Positions 35,093 through 43,888 of a stretch of DNA of 64,000 nt are shown piece after piece. Location of the stretch: the NCBI RefSeq assembly GCF_041200145.1, contig NZ_CP165734.1:6243001-6307000 (forward strand). The letters run 5' to 3'. The notes beneath the pieces were generated by a model. That model made no database searches, was not told where the DNA came from, and was given only the letters and a program-made list of their open reading frames with translations. The DNA comes from Bradyrhizobium sp. LLZ17 (GTDB taxonomy: Bacteria; Pseudomonadota; Alphaproteobacteria; Rhizobiales; Xanthobacteraceae). Both the position numbers and the translations under genes were made by a program. The first letter of the stretch is position 1; the number at the start of each line of letters is the position of its first letter.

Positions 35093-35805
35093 TCGTGGTC
35101 GAGTAGCTCAGCCATTTGGCTTTCGCCCTCACAGATCCGGGCGGGCGGCTTTCCCGCACCCGGCTCTTCCCGAGGGTAACCCGCGTCATATCCGAGCCGG
35201 CGCCCAAGTGCGAGTGATGCGTGGAACGGGCAGACGGAAGCGTGCCGTCAGGGCCTCGAACTCCGACCAGCCCAGGCGCCGACTTTTCTGACTGCGCCGT
35301 CTCAGACAGTGCAGCCAGCTCCGACGCACTTCGCGGTAGAAGCCGTTGAGCGCTGGATAATTGTGCGGCCTGCCATAGTAGCCGTAGTATCCACGCAGCA
35401 CTGCGGCCAACCACTCGTGCTGGGTGGCCAACGACTCGTGCATGAGCCGCCAGGCTTCCTGGCGCAACGCCGTCAGCTTGCGCGTCAGGCGTTTCCCTTC
35501 CGTCTTGTGCTTCACGATAAACCGGCCGTCCCGGGTCCGCCCGAATAGTGGGTGAAGCCGAGGAAGGCGAAGGTCTCGGGTCGCCGCTCGCCGCGCCGCT
35601 GACGCGAGAGGGCCGCAAACCGACCGAACTCGATCAACCGCGTCTTGCCTCATGAAGCATCAGGCCAAAGCTGGCCAGCCGCGCCTTGAGCGCCAAGAGC
35701 ATCTCCTGCGCATCCGCCTTGCTCTCGAACGCCCGAAGCAGAGAGTCCTCGTCGACGTGGTGCAGCAAGGCTGTGAACCGGGTTTGGGCAGCCTGCTTGG
35801 CCGCC
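35093..35805 (-). mobile_element. Group II intron fragment, inverted, internally deleted
   Basis: The minus strand begins at about 35805 with AAKQAAQTRFTALLHHVDED, jumps from LLRAF straight to ESKADAQEMLLALKARLASF, and then runs through the maturase region to domain V (35130-35165) and GAGCTACTCGACCACGA at 35093. The RT fingers and palm, including YADD, are deleted. It abuts the direct fragment head to head. Confidence 0.75.
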
Positions 35806-36819
35806 CGGGGCGGAATCCTCATATGGCGCTTGATGCCTTGCACACGGCGATCATGAGCCAGCGCGTCAACTGGGTGCTCGATGCCGACATACGCAGCTTC
35901 TTCGACTCGGTCGACCACGAGTGGCTGTTGCGGATGGTGGCGCACAGGATCGCCGATCCTCGCATATTGCGGCTGATAGAGCTGTGGCTGCGGGCCGGCG
36001 TTCTTGAGAGCGGCGAGAAGCAAGAAACGGACAGGGGTACCCCGCAGGGGGCGGGCATCAGTCCGCTCCTCGCCAACATCTTTCTGCACTACATCCTCGA
36101 TCTCTGGACCCATCAATGGCGCCGTCGCTGCGCACGCGGTCGCGTTGTGGTCGTGCGCTATGCGGACGACTTCGTCATGGGCTTCGAGAGCAAGGCGGAT
36201 GCGCAGGAGATGCTCTTGGCACTCAAGGCGCGGCTGGCCAGCTTTGGCCTGATGCTTCATGAGGGCAAGACGCGGTTGATCGAGTTCGGTCGGTTTGCGG
36301 CCCTCTCGCGTCAGCGGCGCGGCGAGCGGCGACCCGAGACCTTCGCCTTCCTCGGCTTCACCCACTACTGCGGGCGGACCCGGGACGGCCGGTTTATCGT
36401 GAAGCACAAGACGGAAGGGAAACGCCTGACGCGCAAGCTGACGGCGTTGCGCCAGGAAGCCTGGCGGCTCATGCACGAGTCGTTGGCCACCCAGCACGAG
36501 TGGTTCGCCGCAGTGCTGCGTGGACACTACGGCTACTATGGCAGGCCGCAAAATTATTCAGCGCTCAACGGCTTCTACCGCGAAGTGCGTCGGAGCTGGC
36601 TGCACTGTCTGAGACGGCGCAGTCAGAAAAGTCGGCGCATGGGCTGATCGGAGTTCGAGGCCCTGACGGCACGCTTCCGTCTGCCCGTTCCACGCATCAC
36701 TCGCACTTGGGCGCAGGCTCGGATATGACGCGGGTTACCCTCGGGAAGAGCCGGGTGCGGGAAAGCCGCCCCCGGATCTGTGAGGGCGAAAGCCAAATGG
36801 CTGAGCTACTCGACCACGA
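35806..36819 (+). mobile_element. ltrA: Group II intron fragment, direct, 5' truncated
   Basis: Coding begins abruptly at RPGRNPHMALDALHTAIMSQ and keeps the RT palm (GTPQGAGISPLLANI, RYADDFV) and maturase region in one frame. It lacks the extra G that breaks the copy at 11.9 kb. A TGG-to-TGA change at 36645-36647 (RRMG-stop) removes the last 25 residues. Domain V at 36751 has lost bases relative to the other copies (GCCGCCCCCGG against GCCGCCTGCCCGG). It is not autonomous. Confidence 0.78.
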
Positions 36820-36878
36820 TCGTCGTCACTCTGCGTTCTCCGCTCCTTAAGACACTCGATGCGCCGCCGAGATGGAAA

Positions 36879-36918
36879 GGGCCGCAGGATCTTTCACGGT
36901 CCTGCGGCCTCTATTTTT
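36879..36918 (+). terminator. Strong rho-independent terminator
   Basis: GGCCGCAGGA pairs with TCCTGCGGCC over a short loop and is followed by TCTATTTTT. It lies 60 bases after the intron fragment. Confidence 0.8.
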
Positions 36919-37002
36919 CCGGGAAAATTGAGTGCTTACGGAATGATCACTGCCAGCCCCGGGTAGCGCGATGATTCCAGAACTGGGTTTGCGGGTTGAG
37001 TC

Positions 37003-37258
37003 TCAAAACATCTGTTCCAAGGAGGAACATGGAAGACGTTGCGCTCGGGCAACAGCTTCCCGTGGTGCGGGCCGAGGGCCGCCGGCCTCGATCTTCGACA
37101 GCCGAAGGCAGACCCACTTGGCTTGCGCCCGACGCTTCGTGCTTGAACTTGCCTCCACAACGAACGCGAATGCGCGCTCCTCCCCGGCGCCGTGGCCGAG
37201 GATGTAGGGGCAGACCGTCTGGCGCGCGCCGTCATGGCTCACATGAACGGGCCGGCGT
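37003..37258 (-). pseudogene. Conserved hypothetical (possibly WYL-like) fragment
   Basis: Downstream of the PIN gene the frame reads RRPVHVSHDGARQTVCPYIL, then GHGAGEERAFAFVVEASSST and KWVCLRLSKIE. The end GPHHGKLLPERNVFHVPPW lies in another frame. The 'RTVCP.ILG...G.ERA..F' layout recalls a WYL-like ligand-binding beta domain. No N-terminus is present. Confidence 0.4.
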
Positions 37259-37717
37259 TCAAAGGAGCGCTTGTTTGAGCGCAAGGAAGGTTTGGCCGTG
37301 GCCTTCGCTCAGGATCTGGAACGGTCTCTTGCGACCGCGGCCGGGTTGGTAAGCTGCGAAGTCGGGGTTGAAGGAAGCTGCTTGGGTGATCCCGATGCGC
37401 TCCATCAGCGCAAAACTCGTCCGGTCGATGAAGGAAAAGCTCTCCTCCGGGAAATTCCTCTTGATCTCCCAAGCCGCTTCTAGATCGGCGGCAATGACGG
37501 GTTCGATCCGAACGCCGGCATCCCGCAGCCGTTCCCAGAAGATTTCCGCAAGCTCACCGTCAAACCGCGCCTTGAGGAGTTGCCACGTCTCGACCAGCAC
37601 CAGGTCGGTCGTAAGGTGCCGGTCGATGCTCCGAAGGATCGACTTGGCGCGCTCATTCTGAGCATCCCGCTTGGCGGCCGCGGCAAACCATACCGTCGTG
37701 TCGACCAAGGCGCTCAT
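37259..37717 (-). CDS. PIN-domain (VapC-like) toxin-type protein
   Basis: The 152-aa protein MSALVDTTVWFAAAAKRDAQ has the PIN Asp in LVDTTVWFA, a Glu in DLVLVETWQLLKAR, and the distal acidic pair SFIDRTSFALMERIGITQAA and SFNPDFAAY. PIN toxins are Mg-dependent ribonucleases, usually restrained by a co-transcribed antitoxin. The gene starts five bases after the 168-aa partner gene, whose N-terminus resembles known antitoxin-like partners of PIN genes. The final 15 residues are beyond the usual fold. Confidence 0.85.
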   Translation of the reverse strand: MSALVDTTVWFAAAAKRDAQNERAKSILRSIDRHLTTDLVLVETWQLLKARFDGELAEIFWERLRDAGVRIEPVIAADLEAAWEIKRNFPEESFSFIDRTSFALMERIGITQAASFNPDFAAYQPGRGRKRPFQILSEGHGQTFLALKQALL

Positions 37718-37722
37718 GCGCG

Positions 37723-38229
37723 TCACTCCTGAACCGGATGCTCCCAAATCTTGCCCATTGGATCGTTATCCTCAAGCCATTTTTCCGCGGCTTTGATCGA
37801 CGCAAAGAGCTTGGCCCAATCGGGGTCTCCGATCGCCCTCGACGCTGGATCGCGCGAGCAGAGCCAAACCGATCCTCGGGCCCGACCGCCTTCCACTTCG
37901 TACTCCCAGGCGACGCCTTCAGGGTCGTTTTCCTTGAACCACCTCTCGGCGACGTCGGCAGATGCAAACACCTTCACCCAGCCGGGATCCTCCATCGTGC
38001 GCGGTGCGCCGGCTTCGTCGTAGTCGAGGTACAGCCATACGGTTCTGCCCTCGCGGCGGGCTTCATCATGGCTACGGACCACCTCGTTCACCCTCTGCCG
38101 GTCGGACCGGTCTGTTTCTGGCAGCGACATCACGGCGGCGTAGAGTTCGGCAGGAATGCTGCGCCTGTCGCCGGGAGCTTTGTGGCGCCATTCCACCCAT
38201 TGATCGAATGCATCCGACATCTGGCTCAC
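37723..38229 (-). CDS. Antitoxin-like protein fused to a tandem repeat domain
   Basis: This 168-aa protein has two parts. Residues 1-60 (SDAFDQWVEWRHKAPGDRRS, IPAELYAAVMSLPETDRSDR) look like the short antitoxin-type partner commonly preceding PIN genes. Residues about 62-168 are two copies of a 45-55 residue unit: VWLYLDYDEAG...EDPGWVKVFASADVAERWFK ENDPEGVAWEYEVE and VWLCSRDPAS...GDPDWAKLFASIKAAEKWLE DNDPMGKIWEHPVQ. That unit occurs alone in bradyrhizobial hypothetical proteins. Its start overlaps the LigD stop by four bases, and the PIN gene follows directly. The fusion is unusual. Confidence 0.75.
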   Translation of the reverse strand: MSQMSDAFDQWVEWRHKAPGDRRSIPAELYAAVMSLPETDRSDRQRVNEVVRSHDEARREGRTVWLYLDYDEAGAPRTMEDPGWVKVFASADVAERWFKENDPEGVAWEYEVEGGRARGSVWLCSRDPASRAIGDPDWAKLFASIKAAEKWLEDNDPMGKIWEHPVQE

Positions 38230-40043
38230 CTCCTCGGCTTAACGCGGAATGGACTCTCGATGGTGAAGGCGTCCGGCGCGATCCCGCTTTCGATGCGCTT
38301 CCAGGTCACGGGCGCTGCGATCGGAAATCCCTCGCGTGCCCGCGGCGAATAGGTGCCGATCGCGGTGGTGCCGCGGCCATTGCGCAGATAATCGAGGAAG
38401 ATGCGATCGCGACGCTTTGCCTGCGCAGAAAGGAGGTAGCGGTCTGGATGGCGTCCTGCGAGGGCGGAGACCAGCTGCTGCGCGACGCGATGCGCCTTGT
38501 CGTGCAGCACCGGCTGGTCCAGTGGCGCCATCAGATGAATTCCCTTGCCGCCGGTGAGCTTGGGCCAAGTCTCGAAACCCTCGCGCTGCATCACGGTGCG
38601 CAGATCGAGCGCGGTCTCGACGACCGCATCCCAGTCGACGCCCTCTCCGGGATCGAGATCAATCACGATGCGGTCGGCATGTTCGAAGTCCTCGACGGTT
38701 GCATTCCACGGGTGCAACTCGACGGCGCCGATCTCGACCAGACCGAGGAAACCATCCAGGCTGTCGACCCACAGGCGCGTTCCCTGGCCGCCCTCGCGCT
38801 TCTGAATACGGAGCTGGTGCACGGCGGCCGGAATGTCCTTCGGCAGCGGCCCCTTGTGATAGAAGGTCGTGCCGTGCACGTGGCGCACCAGTTTGAGGGG
38901 GCGATGGCCGAGGTGCGGGAGGGCTTTCTTCCATACCCGGGCCCAATAGCCGGCGAGCTCCTCCTTCGATGGCACGACCGCATCTGGCAGTAGCTGGAGG
39001 ATGTTCTCTCGGGGCACGCCCAGCTTCCGCCGCCCGGCGACGGACGGCACCAGCCGCGGCGCCTTGACCTTGCGCACCGCCAGATCATCGCGAAAGCCCT
39101 TGAACACGGCTTCCCGGAGCAGGCCATCGTCGGTCAGCGCGCCATATTGGACTTCGATCTCAAGGGTCGGCTCGACCCAGGTCGCCTTCGGCTTTTTGAC
39201 AGCCACATCCAGCGGAGAAGTTTTACGGATCAACGGATTCAGCCGCTCGCGCAATTCGCGCGCCGTCGTCTCGGTGTAACCGGTGCGGACCTTGCCGGCA
39301 TAGAGCAGGTTGCCGTTCTCGCGCCGCCCGACGTAGAGCGAGGCCACCTTGCGCGGGTGCGCGCCGAGCTTCTCCACGAACGCGACGATCGGAAAGGTCT
39401 CGCTCTTCTTGCACTTGAGCTTGATCCAGCTCTCCTGCCGCCCCGAGCGGTACGTTTCGCCCAGCCGTTTGGCGACGATACCTTCGAGGCCCATCTTGCA
39501 GCCGTTTTCGAGAATCTGCTTCCCGTTCGCCTCAATCCCTTCGACATAGATGAAGGTTTCAGGTGCGCCCTTCAGAAGCCGCTGCAGCAAACGCTTGCGT
39601 TCCTCATAGACAACGCGGCGCAGGTCGTAGCCATCGAGGTAGAGGAGATCGAACGCGTGGTAGCGCACACGCTCGCTTTGCTTCGGACCGAGCTCTCGCC
39701 TCAGCTGCTGGAAGTCAGGCAGCCCGCCACTGCCGTAAACCACGGCCTCGCCATCGATGATGGCGCTGCTTGTTTTGAGCTTGCCCGCGTTCGCGGCGAT
39801 GGACGAAAACTGTTCGGTCCAGTCCAGGCCCGTGCGCGAATAGACCTTGGCGTCGCCGTCGTGCAAATGCAGTTGCGCGCGGTATCCATCGGCCTTGATT
39901 TCGTAGACCCAGTCCTCGTCCGGCGGGGGCCTGTTCCGGAGCGTTGGGTCGCAGGGCTCGATGAAACCGGGAATCGGAGCTTCGCGGGCGCCGTGAAGGC
40001 GCGATACTCCCGAACGAGACTGACGCAACGCCACGGCACACAT
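38226..40043 (-). CDS. ligD: LigD-type ATP-dependent DNA ligase with polymerase/primase domain
   Basis: This protein of up to 605 aa has a ligase domain first: the adenylation Lys in VYEIKADGYRAQLHLHDGDA, then DGEAVVYGSGGLPDFQQLRR, YHAFDLLYLDGYDLR, MGLEGIVAKRLGETYRSGRQ and SWIKLKC, followed by an OB fold (LLYAGKVRTGYTE). A POL/primase domain occupies about residues 320-605 with DRIVIDLDPGEGVDWDAVVE, TGGKGIHLMAPL and RDRIFLDYLRNGRGTTAIGT. There is no phosphoesterase domain. LigD seals and fills ends in Ku-dependent end joining; no ku gene lies in the window. The true start is uncertain within the first 25 codons. It overlaps the antitoxin-like gene. Confidence 0.9.
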   Translation of the reverse strand: MCAVALRQSRSGVSRLHGAREAPIPGFIEPCDPTLRNRPPPDEDWVYEIKADGYRAQLHLHDGDAKVYSRTGLDWTEQFSSIAANAGKLKTSSAIIDGEAVVYGSGGLPDFQQLRRELGPKQSERVRYHAFDLLYLDGYDLRRVVYEERKRLLQRLLKGAPETFIYVEGIEANGKQILENGCKMGLEGIVAKRLGETYRSGRQESWIKLKCKKSETFPIVAFVEKLGAHPRKVASLYVGRRENGNLLYAGKVRTGYTETTARELRERLNPLIRKTSPLDVAVKKPKATWVEPTLEIEVQYGALTDDGLLREAVFKGFRDDLAVRKVKAPRLVPSVAGRRKLGVPRENILQLLPDAVVPSKEELAGYWARVWKKALPHLGHRPLKLVRHVHGTTFYHKGPLPKDIPAAVHQLRIQKREGGQGTRLWVDSLDGFLGLVEIGAVELHPWNATVEDFEHADRIVIDLDPGEGVDWDAVVETALDLRTVMQREGFETWPKLTGGKGIHLMAPLDQPVLHDKAHRVAQQLVSALAGRHPDRYLLSAQAKRRDRIFLDYLRNGRGTTAIGTYSPRAREGFPIAAPVTWKRIESGIAPDAFTIESPFRVKPRR

Positions 40044-40282
40044 GCCGATTCAACACCGGCCGGAGCATTCGTTCCGTCCGGAGCCGCAATCAAGTGCGGA
40101 GGCGGAACAGGAACGAACCTCCATCGCGGCCGTTGGTCGCGATTGTTCTGCGAGGCAGCAATGACAGCGGTTTTCGCCCGAGACCAGCAAGTGCACAGGC
40201 GTGCCGAAGCGTCGGCAGAATGGCCGTTGGTCGCGGTTGGCGCCACCTCGCGCAGCCCCGAAGGCTGACGGCGGCACGGCCG

Positions 40283-41332
40283 ATGCGGATCGCCCAAATC
40301 GCGCCGCTGGCGGAGAGCGTCCCTCCGAAGCTCTACGGCGGGACCGAACGCGTCGTCGCCTGGCTGGTGGACGAGCTTGTCGCACTCGGACATGAGGTGA
40401 CGCTGTTCGCCAGCGGCGATTCCCAAACCCGCGCTCGGCTGCACCCGGTCTGGCCCCGCGCGCTGCGCCTCGGCCGTCCGCATCCGGACCCTAACGCGGT
40501 TTGCGCGATGCTGTTGGAGGCCGTCGCCGCTCATGCTCAAGAGTTCGACGTCATCCACGCTCACGTCGATTGGGCCCACTTGCCCGTGCTGGCGCGATCC
40601 GGAACGCCGTTCCTGACGACGCTGCATGGCCGGCTCGATATCCCCGCCATCGGCGAGGCGGTCCGGCAGTTTCAAGCTGCATGCTTCGTCTCGATCTCCC
40701 ATAGCCAGCGGGCTCCGCTCGCAACAGCGAACTGGTGCGGTACGGTTTATCACGGCTTGCCGGCCGGTCTGTTTCGCCCCTCCTATGAACCCGGATCCTA
40801 TCTCGCTTTCCTCGGGCGCCTCACGCCCGACAAGGGGCCGGACGACGCCATCCGTATCGCACGCGCGGCCGGGATGCGGCTGCGGGTCGCGGCCAAGGTG
40901 CCGAGAGGAGAGAGAGGATACTTCAGGAAGCACCTCCAGCCGGAGATCGACCGCGCAAATGTCGATCTCGTCGGCGAGGTGGACGAGCGTGGCAAGCAGC
41001 CGTTTCTGGCCGAAGCCGCGGCTCTGCTGTTTCCGATCAAATGGCCTGAGCCGTTCGGTCTCGTCATGATCGAAGCGATGGCCTGCGGCACGCCCGTGAT
41101 CGCCTATCGGGCAGGGTCGGTGCCGGAGGTCGTCGAGGACGGGGTCACCGGCTTCATCGTGGACACCGAGGAGGAGGCGATCCGGGCCCTGAACAATCTG
41201 CACAGAATTGACCGACGTAAGGTTCGGGCCCGCTTCGAGGAGCGTTTCACGGCGGAGCGGATGGCCCGTGAGTACGAACGTCATTACCGCAAACTGCTCC
41301 AGGCCAGTGCAGAGGCCAGCTGCTGGCCCTGA
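40283..41332 (+). CDS. GT4-type glycosyltransferase
   Basis: This 349-aa protein starts MRIAQIAPLAESVPPKLYGG, with the loop GGTERVVAWLVDELVALGHE typical of GT-B enzymes. It then shows SISHSQRAP, VYHGLPAGLFRP, YLAFLGRLTPDKGPDDAIRI and the donor-binding region FPIKWPEPFGLVMIEAMACG TPVIAYRAGSVPEVVEDG. It is a cytoplasmic retaining transferase using an NDP-sugar, acceptor unknown. The frame opens 63 codons earlier, but the ATG at 40283 matches the family start. It is divergent from ligD. Confidence 0.9.
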   Translation: MRIAQIAPLAESVPPKLYGGTERVVAWLVDELVALGHEVTLFASGDSQTRARLHPVWPRALRLGRPHPDPNAVCAMLLEAVAAHAQEFDVIHAHVDWAHLPVLARSGTPFLTTLHGRLDIPAIGEAVRQFQAACFVSISHSQRAPLATANWCGTVYHGLPAGLFRPSYEPGSYLAFLGRLTPDKGPDDAIRIARAAGMRLRVAAKVPRGERGYFRKHLQPEIDRANVDLVGEVDERGKQPFLAEAAALLFPIKWPEPFGLVMIEAMACGTPVIAYRAGSVPEVVEDGVTGFIVDTEEEAIRALNNLHRIDRRKVRARFEERFTAERMAREYERHYRKLLQASAEASCWP

Positions 41333-41448
41333 TCGACACTGCCGACGAGAGCGCCGCCCGCCGCCGAGCTCATGCGTCGCACCGTTCATATAGACCGCCG
41401 GAACTGCGACGTTTCTTCCCGCGTTGGCAAACCAGGAGGACTCTACGG

Positions 41449-41634
41449 ATGGCAAAAGCGAAGAAGCAGACGAGGCGGGGCCGCAACCAGGATCGCGCCC
41501 GGGTCGCCGGCGGACAGGACTACGAAGTCCGATACGAAGCCGGCAAGACCGGGCGGTCCAAGGCGGCAGTGAAGAAGGCCGTGAAGAAGGTCGGCACCAG
41601 CCGCAAGAAGGTCGAGCGGCGGCTGGGGCGTTGA
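41449..41634 (+). CDS. DUF3606-like basic small protein (61 aa)
   Basis: Behind an AGGAGG site, MAKAKKQTRRGRNQDRARVA continues GGQDYEVRYEAGKTGRSKAA and VKKAVKKVGTSRKKVERRL. A Lys/Arg-rich start precedes the DUF3606 core ('DYEVRY...K.G.S...VKKAVKKVG.....V'). A truncated paralogue (MAAAKKATKKTARGRKRRSA) occurs at 56771. Function unknown; small basic proteins of this type may bind nucleic acid. Confidence 0.85.
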   Translation: MAKAKKQTRRGRNQDRARVAGGQDYEVRYEAGKTGRSKAAVKKAVKKVGTSRKKVERRLGR

Positions 41635-41667
41635 GTCGCCGGCCTAGGAAGCCGGAAAGATGCACAA

Positions 41668-42066
41668 ATGCGGCAGACGCAGCACGATCCCGAGCGACAT
41701 CCGCGGTTCTTCGCCTCCGCTGCCAATAAAGCTTCGCAGGCGGCTGGACGCGCATCCACCTTTGTCCTGGCTTGCGCCGCCATCGTCATCTGGGCCGCAA
41801 CCGGACCTCTCTTCCGGTTTTCCGACACTTGGCAGCTCGTCATCAACACCGGCACGACTATCGTGACCTTTTTGATGGTCTTCCTGATCCAGAACTCGCA
41901 AAACCGGGACAGCGCGGCCATACAAGTGAAGTTGGACGAACTCATCCGGACCGGTACCGTCCAGAATTCTTTCGTTGGAATTGAGCATCTCTCGGCCGAC
42001 GAACTGGAGGAGTTGCGGGCGCGATGCGAGGAGCGGGCTAAGGTTGTCGCGGCCGCGAGAAGGTGA
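41668..42066 (+). CDS. Low-affinity iron permease-family membrane protein
   Basis: This 132-aa protein has two membrane segments, FVLACAAIVIWAATGPLFRF and WQLVINTGTTIVTFLMVFLI, followed by the signature QNSQNRDSAAIQVKLDELIR and a C-terminal helix (LSADELEELRARCEERAKVV). This is the bacterial 'low affinity iron permease' family; transport activity in bacteria is not well established. It is 34 bases downstream of the DUF3606 gene, so probably in one transcript. Confidence 0.85.
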   Translation: MRQTQHDPERHPRFFASAANKASQAAGRASTFVLACAAIVIWAATGPLFRFSDTWQLVINTGTTIVTFLMVFLIQNSQNRDSAAIQVKLDELIRTGTVQNSFVGIEHLSADELEELRARCEERAKVVAAARR

Positions 42067-42197
42067 GAGCAGAGTAACCCGCGCCGGCTTCGTCCAACCC
42101 GGTCACACGCGAGAATCGCTCGGCCCCGGGTGATCGCGGGCGTTAGGATCCGCATCTTTATTAACGGGTGAACGACGCATGCGCCGATGGGATCGTA

Positions 42198-43823
42198 TTA
42201 GCTGGGGTCGATCCGGAACCATCGATAGCCATAGCCGTCGAGTTGGATCTCGCCGGCTGCAGCGCTTTTCGAAGCGTAGACTCGATTTCCGAAAAGATCG
42301 ATCAGCTTGTGGCCGGTCGGAAGCTCGTTGAGTACCGTCGTGCATTCGTCGGGCCCTAGGTTGTGCAGGACAAGCACGGCCTTGTCCTCAAGCGCATAAC
42401 GCTGCACCAGAACGGATGAGGGGTCTGCTTGCGGCAGGGTGTTCTCGCCCCAGCCAATTTCCGGGCAAGTTTTCCGCATCTCAACGAGCCGACGCAGCCA
42501 GTTGAAAACTGACTTCGGATCGCGCTGCTGCGCGGCGGCATTCACCTGCTTCGAACTGAATTCGCCATCGCTGATCACCGAGTGCAGCAGACGCTCGTTC
42601 GGTGCCGTCGAAAATCCGCCGTTGGGATCGTCTGTCCATTGCATGCACGTTCGGACCGGCCATCGTTCGGGCAGAGCGAGATCGTCCCCCATCCCCAATT
42701 CGTCGCCGTAGTAGATGACGGGCGTGCCCGGGAGGCTGAACAGAAGGCTGAATGCCAGTTCGATCCGCCGCCGATCATTGCCCAGCATGCCGGCCAGGCG
42801 GCGGCGAATCCCGCGTCCGTACAGCTGCATCTTCGGTTCTGGTGCAAAGGCCGCATAAACCCGATCGCGCTGCTCGGGCGGCAGCCGGCCCAGATCCAAC
42901 TCGTCATGGTTGCGCAGGAACTGGGCCCACTGGGCCGATTGCGGCAGTTTCGGAAGCGTGGTCAGGCATTGCCGCAGCGGCTCGGCTTGCTCTTGCGCAA
43001 GCGACAGAAACAAATGCTGGTTGACCAGGAAGGCGAACAGCATGTGGATGCGCGAGCCGTCGCCGAAATAGCGGTTGAGCTCGGAGGCGCGCACGTTGGC
43101 TTCGGCCAGCAGCACCGCGTCGCCCTTGCGCCACGACAGGAAGTCGCGCATTTCGCCGAAGAATTCGTAGTGGCGTTTCGGGGATCGGTTCGGACGGACC
43201 TCCTCGACGACGAAAGGCGCCGCGTCGATTCGGAATCCGGATACGCCGAGCTCCAGCCAGAAGCCGAGGATCTTGAAGATTTCGTCGCGAACGGCGGGGC
43301 AGGTGATGTCGAGGTCGGGCTGATATTGGTAGAAACGGTGATAGTACCAAGCTCGCGCGCGCAGGTCGTAGGTCCAGACACTGGATTGGAAGCCCGGGAA
43401 AACAACCCCGTCTGCGCTGTTCTCTGGTTCCGTGTTCGCCCACACATAGTACTTCCGATAGGGCGAGGCAGGGTCGGTTCGCGCCTGCTGAAACCACGAG
43501 TGCTGCTCCGACGTGTGGTTGATCGGCATGTCGACGATCAGGCGCAATCCCCGCAACCTTGCCTGGTGGCTGAACTCGACGAAGTCGCCGAGCGTCCCAA
43601 GTGCCGGCGCTACGTTGTAGTAGTCGGTGACGTCGTAGCCGTGATCGAGTCCCGGACTGGGATAGAACGGAAGCAGCCAGAGGCAAGTGACTCCGAGCTG
43701 GGCGATGTGATCCAATCGCTCGATCAGCCCCGCGAAGTCGCCGATGCCGTCGCCGTTGCCGTCCTTGTACGTGGCGACGTTCAGGCTGTAGATCACGGCG
43801 TTCTTGTACCAGAGATCGAGCAA
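42198..43823 (-). CDS. GH13 alpha-glucosidase/trehalose-synthase-like enzyme
   Basis: This 541-aa protein starts MLDLWYKNAVIYSLNVATYK. It has the GH13 motifs LRGLRLIVDMPINHTSEQH, ELGVSGFRIDAAPFVVEE (nucleophile Asp), GDAVLLAEANVRASE (acid/base Glu) and FLRNHDELDLGRL (third Asp), plus the beta-sandwich end RYALEDKAVLVLHNLGP. The DYYNVAPALGTLGDF and HSWFQQARTDPASPYRKYYV segments are those of trehalose synthase / maltose glucosyltransferase-type enzymes, though it is shorter than typical TreS. It is cytoplasmic and may act in trehalose or maltose metabolism during osmotic stress. A perfect 29-bp palindrome lies 37 bases upstream. Confidence 0.87.
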   Translation of the reverse strand: MLDLWYKNAVIYSLNVATYKDGNGDGIGDFAGLIERLDHIAQLGVTCLWLLPFYPSPGLDHGYDVTDYYNVAPALGTLGDFVEFSHQARLRGLRLIVDMPINHTSEQHSWFQQARTDPASPYRKYYVWANTEPENSADGVVFPGFQSSVWTYDLRARAWYYHRFYQYQPDLDITCPAVRDEIFKILGFWLELGVSGFRIDAAPFVVEEVRPNRSPKRHYEFFGEMRDFLSWRKGDAVLLAEANVRASELNRYFGDGSRIHMLFAFLVNQHLFLSLAQEQAEPLRQCLTTLPKLPQSAQWAQFLRNHDELDLGRLPPEQRDRVYAAFAPEPKMQLYGRGIRRRLAGMLGNDRRRIELAFSLLFSLPGTPVIYYGDELGMGDDLALPERWPVRTCMQWTDDPNGGFSTAPNERLLHSVISDGEFSSKQVNAAAQQRDPKSVFNWLRRLVEMRKTCPEIGWGENTLPQADPSSVLVQRYALEDKAVLVLHNLGPDECTTVLNELPTGHKLIDLFGNRVYASKSAAAGEIQLDGYGYRWFRIDPS

Positions 43824-43859
43824 TCTTCCCGTCCACAGCTGCGCCCGACAGGCTATGCA

Positions 43860-43888
43860 AAGGCGTCAGCGCAGTGCGCTGACGCCTT
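43860..43888. promoter_or_regulatory. Perfect 29-bp palindrome upstream of the GH13 gene
   Basis: AAGGCGTCAGCGCA, one central G, then TGCGCTGACGCCTT. The arms are 14 bp and perfect, positioned in the likely promoter or leader of the GH13 gene. No T-run follows on either strand, so an operator is as likely as a terminator. Confidence 0.55.

Noticed and set aside
39701..41755. 684-codon minus-strand frame spanning ligD and the glycosyltransferase
   Set aside because: It combines antisense of the glycosyltransferase with an alternate frame of ligD; neither part has a domain in that frame.
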